Positions 56,835 to 64,000 of a DNA stretch of 64,000 nt are shown here, piece by piece; position 1 is the stretch's first letter, and every line of letters begins with the position of its first letter. This DNA comes from Siphonodentalium dalli (taxonomy: Eukaryota > Mollusca > Scaphopoda > Gadilida > Siphonodentaliidae), in assembly GCA_032622095.1 (NCBI GenBank), contig CP136068.1, positions 13,001,729 through 13,065,728 on the forward strand, in the 5' to 3' direction. The position numbers were made by a program, and so were the translations under genes. The notes under the pieces are model-generated. The model had not been told where the DNA came from, searched no databases, and was given only the letters and a program-made list of their open reading frames with translations.

Positions 56835-56941
56835 TTAGTCATATGATTATATGATGTGTTATTTTGGTAGTTCATGAATATCGTTGTAACCAAGTTTTTG
56901 TTCTAGCATATTACTTGTAATATACACAGTTTGTTGTTTAA

Positions 56942-57340
56942 TACTCTGACACATGTAATACGGGATATTTATCATTACATCCTGAAAATAAATTGGCGTT
57001 GTTATCTTATAAAGACTCATATGTAGAATTTGGCTACAATCCCCGATATGGACGAACAGAGTCGTCCCGATTCTTACAACATTTGATGCGACCTCATCTG
57101 ACGAGTTGCCTATCGTCAGCGAAGGTTAATCGCTTTCCGAAAAATAATCTGTGTTGTAGAACCAAATTGAAATTCACAGAAGCGTTGATTCTGAAAAGCT
57201 GTTCTCATTTGGGATGCTCAATGCCCGATTGTTTCGATAACATGATTGAATGTAGTTTTTGTCGAAAATGGCATCATATTTCCTGTCAGAAGGCCGATAA
57301 GATGCCCAGAAATTGGAGATGTTTCCCTTGCCCTAAGTAA
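56942..57340 (+). CDS. PHD-finger-ending ORF, C-terminal fragment of a protease-like protein
   Basis: 132 codons are open without an ATG near the start, so this is a terminal exon or a fragment. MRPHLTSCL..VNRFPKNN resembles the end of Ulp1-like (C48) cysteine-protease proteins, in which a 'MR-HL--C-----FP' motif is followed by a zinc finger. That is from memory of the family and uncertain. The end, CSMPDCFDNMIECSFCRKWH then HISCQKADKMPRNWRCFPC, gives a C4HC3 PHD-type finger with the W-x-C-x2-C close, and a stop three residues later. Such proteins are often repetitive and transposon-linked; this one lies next to a LINE fragment and a tandem repeat. Confidence 0.4.
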   Translation, partial: YSDTCNTGYLSLHPENKLALLSYKDSYVEFGYNPRYGRTESSRFLQHLMRPHLTSCLSSAKVNRFPKNNLCCRTKLKFTEALILKSCSHLGCSMPDCFDNMIECSFCRKWHHISCQKADKMPRNWRCFPCPK

Positions 57341-57367
57341 TTCTTTGCTTTCAAACAGCAATAATTT

Positions 57368-58018
57368 AGGCCGGTTGCTCCTGTGACATCGGACAGTCGC
57401 AATTCTCGCCCAACGTTCCACCTAGGGCGAGGCTTGTTTACCTCTCATGTCGGGTATGTTCGATGCCATGCGATCAACCGGGCTATTTGTGATTATTGTA
57501 TGCTATGCCATATCTACATTAATTTTAGGGATACGATTCATATGCGATATTATCGAGATATATAGTGATGTCTGTCATGAGATATGCATACTCATTTGAT
57601 AGGCCGGTTGCTCCTGTGGCATCGGGCAGTCGCAATTCTCGCCCAACGTTCCACCTAGGGCGAGGCTTGTTTACCTCTCGTGTCGGGTATGTTCGATGTC
57701 ATGCGATCAACCGGGCTATTTGTGATTATTGTATGCTATGCCATATCTACATTAATTTTAGGGATACGATTCATATGCGATATTATCGAGATATATAGTG
57801 CTGTCTGTCATGAGATATACATACTCATTTGATAGGCCGGTTGCTCCTGTGGCATCGGGCAGTCGCAATTCTCGCCCAACGTTCCACCTAGGGCGAGTCT
57901 TGTTCACCTCATGTTGGGTATGTTCGATGCCATGCGATCAACCGGGCTATTTGTGATTATTGTATGCTATGCCATATCTACATTAATTTTAGGGATACGA
58001 TTCATATGCGATATTATC
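57368..58018. repeat. 233-bp tandem repeat, three copies
   Basis: Copies start at 57368, 57601 and 57834 with AGGCCGGTTGCTCCTGTG and are nearly identical (a few substitutions, a short deletion near 57905). The third ends early at GATATTATC, followed by a stray CAACCGGGCTATTTGTGAT. Each holds GTTCGATGCC, which fits a tRNA-type B box, but no convincing A box. The open frames within (57383-57565, 57565-57798) repeat the same peptide and are not called. Confidence 0.9.
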
Positions 58019-59110
58019 AACCGGGCTATTTGTGATATATATACTTGTATATAGTATATTGTACATATATATTTTATATATTGTCATCTTTTCGAAGTAT
58101 CCAGCTTAAAATATGAGTAAGTATGTGTTTTATTTACTATATCTATTATTATTAAAGTACGTGTGTCTTTTCTTATTCTTGCAATACCATGATCATTAGT
58201 TGTCACGGTCGAGTGCCCATCTTTAAACCATGCGTAAACGTATGATTAAATCGACGAATATGTAGCTTCACAAAATACCCCAATTTTTTTTGGTATTTTC
58301 AGCTCCCAAAAAAAAGAATCCATTTCGTAAAGTAAGACATAATTGCGCTCATGTGTCAGGGATTAAGCAGGTCAATTTTATTTAAATTTGTTTAACCTCC
58401 CCCTATATCTTGACATAATCATAACACAGCGATTCCAGATTCTATTAGCTGTTTTTTAAACGTTGAAAATTGGTGACATAACAAAATCGCTTATGGTGGA
58501 CAACAAACGCATCGCAACATTTTTCCAATACATTTAGAGTAAAGATCAATTAATTTTTTAGTATTTAGTTCACTTATTTACATGATCATGGTATAACTGT
58601 GTGTATTATAATTTAAACATAGATCAAATATCAACTCGACATCGGACATTCAGCCGCATTCATAATCCACAGCATGGTTGATAGCCTGTATCGATGAAAG
58701 GTTTGTGGATTTGTGTGTCAGCTGGGCGTCCAGGCTCACAGCGCTAAGCCGATCCTCCAGGTTGGTGTGAGCTGGGCAACAGGCCAAGGCCTGGCTAAAA
58801 GGCTAGCAGAAATTGTTTTATATTAAAACATATCCTAGTATTATATAAAATATTTTATATAACACATAGGATTGTTTTTATTCAAATGTCTGTCGATTTA
58901 TGTAGATAGTAGTTTAGTAACTTTGCAGCCAATAGTTTTAATAAAATTTACTTCATTTCAATTTTTGTCAATTTCAACAATTATGAAAAATTGAAATTTA
59001 GTAATAGTATCAATCATCTATTTTTCTCAATTTTACCAATTTCAAAAAAAAAATCCTATATTTCAATTTTTCTCAATTTCAATCAAATTTATAATTTTTA
59101 TCAATTTCAA
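58019..59110. other. No gene recognised
   Basis: AT-rich. 58920-59110 is a degenerate TTTCAATTTTT/TCAATTTCAACAATT repeat. Confidence 0.5.
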
Positions 59111-59126
59111 CAATTTCCATTTAAAA

Positions 59127-59400
59127 ATATCGCAAAGACACACACTCCCCTTGAATGTGGGTAATTGTGCCGAGTTTCACTGATCGGACTCGAGTGGTAA
59201 ATTAAGTGCAAAATAGCACAACCACTTTAAACTATACATATATATATACACACGTATACATATCAAAAATAAAAGTCGCAAAGCGCAAAGACACACACTC
59301 CCCTTGAATGTGGGTAACTGTGCGAGTCTTACTGATTGGACTCGAGTGGTAAAATAAGTGCAAAATAGCACAACCACTATAAAATATACACACATATAAG
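59127..59400. repeat. ~150-bp direct duplication
   Basis: GCAAAGACACACACTCCCCT with TGAATGTGGGTAA, GGACTCGAGTGGTAAA and GTGCAAAATAGCACAACCAC occurs at 59132-59230 and 59284-59380. Confidence 0.85.
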
Positions 59401-60004
59401 CACGTTGTGCTGAAACAGATATATTTGCGCATATATGTGCAATGTCTAGGCACTAGACAAACACTTTAAAGCTGCCTGACTTTTTAAGTCTGCCGGTCCA
59501 AAGCCCGGATAAAAGCTGATGGGAGTTTTATGTTTTTCTGTGTGGGTTTTGAAAAAATTATTTAATCGACAATAATTAAACTTCCGGTGTAAAATATTTT
59601 AATGAGGATGTAAATTGTTTGTTGGATGCCAAAATAACAAGAATGTATGAAGGTACATAGAGGTAAAACCCAATAGCGGTGTAGATTGGATATTAATTGT
59701 AAAACAACTCATAAACAAGAAAACCATAATCAGAAATGGTAACCCCATCAAGATTATATTATTACACATAGATATAAATTATTAAATAAAAGTTGAATTT
59801 ATTGGTTACACGAATGCACCTCAGAATTCGGATTAAACAACTGATACTTAAAATTATTACTAAAAACTACGGCTTATTACCGCAGGTTTCTAATTCACCA
59901 CACCAGAAGTCTCTAAATGCGGATAAATCGGAGTCATTTGTGTTCCTGCCATAAAACCTTCAACAGTGGTCCAGCCGTTGTTGATATATAAACATTAAAG
60001 CAAC
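59401..60004. other. No gene recognised
   Basis: AT-rich, featureless. Confidence 0.5.
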
Positions 60005-60440
60005 TAATGCGGGGGAGAGGCTAACCTTTCGAATGATGTATAATATGTATTTTTACTAGCGTAAAACGCGAGAAATGTGAGCTTATATCTCTGTTCCTGA
60101 TTCCCGGTACTCGGATTTTTTCGTTTTTAGCTAATTTCTTATTCAACGCTCGCCGTTCCTGGCCAAGTGTACGCTTTGTTCGCAATATTAGTGTCTAAAT
60201 GTTGCAATATTAATGAAGGGGATATGCTAACCTTTCGAATGATGTATAATATGTATCGTTACATAGAGCAAAGCGCGAGAAATGTGAGCTTATATCTCTG
60301 TTCCTCGTTCTTGTTACTCGAAATAGTCATTCTGTTACTCGGAACTCGTTCCTGTTCCTCGTTCCGTTTTGGATAATTTATGATTTGAGCTTTGTTCCTC
60401 ATTCCTGTTACTCCAAATAGTCGCTGCTTCACCATAAGTT
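60005..60440. repeat. ~190-bp direct duplication and GTTCCT-rich repeat
   Basis: GCTAACCTTTCGAATGATGT with ATAATATGTAT and GCGAGAAATGTGAGCTTATA occurs at 60021-60100 and 60228-60300. Both lead into TGTTCCT(C/G)GTTC motifs that recur to 60440. A G-run lies at 60479-60495. Confidence 0.8.
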
Positions 60441-61282
60441 GTTCCTGTTCTTTAAATAATTGTGAAGTGTGTGATTGGGAGGGGGGGGGGGGGGGTTGTA
60501 ACCCCGGGATGATCGAAAGGGCCAATAGGCCCTTTCCTTCACCCCTCATATTTTTGCCTTTATTGCGTACATAAGAAGAAAAAAGGAGCAATTTTGGACT
60601 TTTTTTGTGTTCACTTTCTTTTATCTTCACTGACAATAAATTCGGTTTTTATTGGTATTGATCAATACCAAATCTGATTCCCTTGGTTTTGATCAAAACC
60701 AAATCTGAATCCCTTGGTTTTGAGGACATGTTCAATACCATATATTGGTTTTGACCGATAGTCTTCAAGAGTTATCGTTACTGTTTCCGTGGAGCACACG
60801 GCCAGATTGGAGGTCGCCATTTTATTTCGAAGCGACTGAAACACATTCTAGTGTTAAAATCACAGCAAATAACTTAGACTGGTTCAATGGGTGATCACAG
60901 ATATGTTTCCTGATGGCCGGACAATCTTATCTTCGGGAATCTTGACATGTATGTATCTACAAACTTTTAATTATAGGATGCTTTCGGTTTCGACTTCAAC
61001 TTTACACGAAATCTTCACACATATTTTGTATCAGCACAAAAGCTCATATATGGGCACCAACACGATAGAGAAGTGACAGAACATTTCAAACTCAACAAAT
61101 AAGATTATGACTTTGTCAATGGATAAGAGATAACACATTTTCATCAAAAAGACTTCAAGTTGAAAAATAAATTTCTCAGTAAATTTGATAAAAATTTGTC
61201 ATGCTGTTTCAAATTGGTCATGTTCACAGTAATTTATCAGGTTTAGAACTTTAGGTCATGTTTATGGAATGCCATGTACTTT
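60441..61282. other. No gene; palindromic GGTTTTGATCAAAACC motifs
   Basis: At 60650-60760 the motif TTGGTTTTGATCAAAACCAA and partial copies (TTGGTATTGATCAATACCAA, TTGGTTTTGAGGACATGTTC) form a short cluster of palindromes. No coding evidence. Confidence 0.55.
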
Positions 61283-62530
61283 TACATTTATTCCTTATTT
61301 GCGCTTAAGCTTAAATCACTTACGCGTAAATGCAAATTATTTTGCTCATATGCAAATCATTTACGCTTAAGCACGAAAAGATCATAATTTTCATATATAT
61401 GCTTAAGTTAAGTGCAAATAAGAAGTAAATATTAAAACCATGTCCCATATTGTATGGGAGTTCAAATTCACATTTAATAGCCAATTACGCTTAAGTGTAA
61501 TGCATTAAGACATTACGCATGAGCGTAATTCAGATTTCCATTATGTTTTTCAAAGCATCATCTATTAAACTTAAGCGTAAAGCCATTACGCTTAAGCGTA
61601 ATGTTGTTATGCTTAAGCGTAATGTCAATACGCTTAAGCGTAATTCATATTCCATATGTGAAAACTCCCCTGAAGCTGAAATGGATGCAGCCAATTCCTG
61701 ATGCTAGTAACTTTTGAAAAATATCGAGCTTAGATTATATCATTATATGTAAGGTAATAAGGCTATAAAAATATGTTATGCTTAAGCGTAATGACAGTGC
61801 GCATAAGTGCATTTTTAAATTTTCAGTGCTTTATGACTAATTGGATTCTCTCAATATTAAATCTATTTTGAACCCTTAAGCATAAGTAGCTATTAAATAT
61901 GAATTTGGCCTCCCATACCAATATGGGTGAACCACAAATCAATCTTTATTTAGACCGATCTGTCTAAATATGTTGGGCAATCAGTCTAAACAGATTGAAT
62001 GTTGACAATTTGCCAATAGATAAGACATAAAATTTTCATAAAAAAAAATCTTAAAGTTGAAAAAGACATTTGGCAGTTTATTTGATAAAAAGTTGTCATT
62101 CCGTTTGAAAATTATCATGATTCATGGGAATTTATCAGGTCTAGGTGAATAGGTGTATGGGAGGCCATGCGCAAATTACTTAAACTTTAGAATAAAAAAA
62201 TTATGGATCATATTTATGCTCAAGCGCAAATAAGGTACAAATGTTAAAATCGCATCCCATATTGGTGAACCATCGAATGTTCTTTATTTGACCGATCGGT
62301 CTGAAACGTCTAGACCAATTGGTCTAAAGTCTTCCTGTCAGTAGGCTACCTTCTCTGACACCGGTCTAACTAAATTGTAAGAGTAGGAAAGCATTTTCAC
62401 ATTTATTCATTATTTGCGCAAAAGTGCAAATTATTTACTCTTAAGCACAAATTATTTACGCTTAAGCGCAAATTATTTACAAATGAGCACAAATCATTAT
62501 CATTTATTCTTAAGCACAAAATTGACAAAT
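61283..62530. repeat. CTTAAG-palindrome array, second locus
   Basis: Many copies of TTTGCGCTTAAGCGCAAAT and ATTACGCTTAAGCGTAAT variants occur at 61290-61420, 61480-61640, 61770-61815, 62195-62230 and 62405-62520. ACATTTATT..TTATTTGCGC edges are as in the 40.86-kb element. The array also includes CCGATCTGTCTAAA/CCGATCGGTCTGAA blocks (61955, 62292). Probably two or more related elements side by side. Confidence 0.7.
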
Positions 62531-63197
62531 GGATCACCCAGACCTGTTTGAATTTTATAATATTTCATTAATTAATCATATAATCAAAATGAAGATAATT
62601 ATGTCACAACATAGACAAATTTTTTTATGGGCTTACTAAGGCTAATGTGTTACTTTTTCCACCCGCACCCACTGAATAATTATTGTTTTAAATATAAAAA
62701 CTTAATGCTAACAACAGTTGTATGATGTTTTATTTATATGGACATGACTATACGTCGTTCAATAAATGGACCCGATATTTACGACCTATTTTAATCATGC
62801 ACAAATTACAAATCAAATTATTATTTGCATGTATTCGTATCTTCGAATTATTGAAAATTGTGAAATTAGCACATGCTGCACGACCACTGAGCCTCACTTG
62901 TGTCTACTTGCTGCCCACGGACCCAAACAGGTAAGGTCATATAGGCAGAAAATTACGGCACACAAACTGATTACCCGTATAATTTTCCTAAAAAAATAAA
63001 TTACCTCGAGGCAGCTTTTAGTTTCCCTCATGATCTTTCGGCAGACATATATTCTCAAAATATTTGTCTTCACATTGATATAATGACCACTATGCATGTG
63101 GTTCTATCAGTGTCTACTGCTAACACAATGAAGTCATGATAGCAATTTTTCTACCTGTCTTGTTGACTTATAAAATAAATTAAGAATTTCCTCGCGT
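62531..63197. other. No gene recognised
   Basis: AT-rich sequence. Overlapping short ORFs at 62722-62999 lack motifs. Confidence 0.5.
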
Positions 63198-63934
63198 GGG
63201 CTTGTTATGGTACACGAGCCGGGACATCTCGGTTAGTGAACCTTCAGACGACCACGATTCACTCGTAAGTGGAAGGATTTTCGTTGTAGGAAGTAACAGG
63301 AAGATGGAGTGCGCATGCTCACGTCTAAATCGTAGAACAAAAAATAATATCAGACAGTGTTTGATTTTAGATACGATATCGTGGCGTATCCTTGGTTACA
63401 TCTACTTGCGACGTAATCGCAGTCGTGTGTATGTAAAAATCGTAGCTGGAAATGGTCGTAGGGTAGTCAATCACATGCTTTAGAACAACCTATGATAGAA
63501 TAATGCACGTGACATCGCAATCGTCTGAACAAACTATCCACGATCTCGTCGGGCCCGATCCCTCCACTTACGATGTGTATCGTGGTCGTCTGAAGGTACA
63601 CTTAGCCGAGACAACACAGTCTGCGGTGACAAATCAATCATGCTGTTATGTGAGCTGAGACAACTCGGTTAGCTGGGACAACTCCGTAGTCAACGTCAAC
63701 CGAGTTGTCCCAACTAGCTAACCGAGTTGTCCCAGCTAGCTAACCGAGTTGTCCCAGCTAGCTAACCGAGTTGTCCCAGCGAACTCGGTTTGACGAGTTG
63801 ACGCGGCTCTTGTAACAGCACACCATTATTTTAGTCAGTCAGCACAGACGACCTAGGCACCCGGCAGACCGGGTTGTCCCGGCTAACCGGGTTGTCCCGG
63901 CTAACCGAGTTGTCCCGCTCATGTAACAAGCCCC
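63198..63934. mobile_element. Foldback-like element with 22-bp subrepeats
   Basis: GGGCTTGTTA..GAGCCGGGACATCTCGGTTAG at the left is mirrored by CTAACCGAGTTGTCCCGCTC..TAACAAGCCC at the right. A second inner inversion pairs CTTCAGACGACCACGAT (63242) with ATCGTGGTCGTCTGAAG (63580), and CACTCGTAAGTGGA with TCCACTTACGATGTG. 63700-63780 holds ~22-bp units CTAACCGAGTTGTCCCAGCT. The ORF at 63196-63483 lies within the inverted arm and is not a gene. Confidence 0.75.
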
Positions 63935-64000
63935 TAAATACATCAGACCAAATACATATTTTTGCATAATTCCATTTGCACCCCCCCCACCCCTTGAATC

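Noticed and set aside
57383-57798. Two ORFs ending in the same peptide HMRYYRDI
   Set aside because: Same repeat unit read twice; the unit length (233) shifts frame between copies.
57368-58018. Possible CRISPR-like or gene array
   Set aside because: Units are contiguous 233-bp repeats with no spacers, in a eukaryotic setting.
63196-63483. 95-codon + ORF
   Set aside because: It begins in a transposon end and runs through its inverted arm.

Overview
The window looks like nuclear DNA from an animal. It is AT-rich, has exons joined by GT..AG introns, and carries a recognisable metazoan integrin alpha gene, LINE-type retrotransposons with poly(A) tails, and many short inverted-repeat transposons. 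Frequent TACATGTA motifs, arrays containing 'GGCCGCCAGCAGCCATCTTGGAT', and Tx1/L1-like and jockey/CR1-like LINEs suggest a marine invertebrate, perhaps a mollusc. That placement is inference. Nothing bacterial, plasmid or viral was recognised.

1-24.87 kb: the 3' half of one integrin alpha gene on the + strand. Seven exons (577-1061, 3843-3999, 6009-6275, 9950-10066, 12483-12575, 14913-15032, 24630-24869) join in frame. They give the calf-1 and calf-2 domains, a furin-type RRKR cleavage site, a transmembrane helix, and a GFFTR-starting cytoplasmic tail of 79 residues. The start codon and the beta-propeller/thigh exons lie upstream of the window. The introns are loaded with repeats: a 23-bp minisatellite of about 2.5 kb, a ~57-bp tandem repeat that contains the 3' end of an exon and its splice donor, a 1.7-kb inverted-repeat element, a hairpin MITE, a GAT-type microsatellite, and a nearly complete 6.8-kb LINE with target-site duplications.

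24.9-33 kb: 3' flank with repeats derived from the terminal exon, then a ~0.96-kb tandem duplication. Its second copy is split by a 5'-truncated LINE on the - strand, so the first copy preserves the empty site.

33-64 kb: mostly intergenic and made of mobile and tandem repeats. It includes a piggyBac-type MITE with TTAA duplications and nested palindromes, a foldback-like element whose arms are minisatellites, mariner-type MITEs, CTTAAG-palindrome arrays at two loci, a ~160-bp array of about 18 copies, a jockey/CR1-type reverse-transcriptase fragment, and a small ORF ending in a PHD finger. A triplicated 233-bp repeat and a final foldback-like element close the window. The integrin is the only confident host gene. 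Coordinates of repeat boundaries are approximate because they were read by eye.
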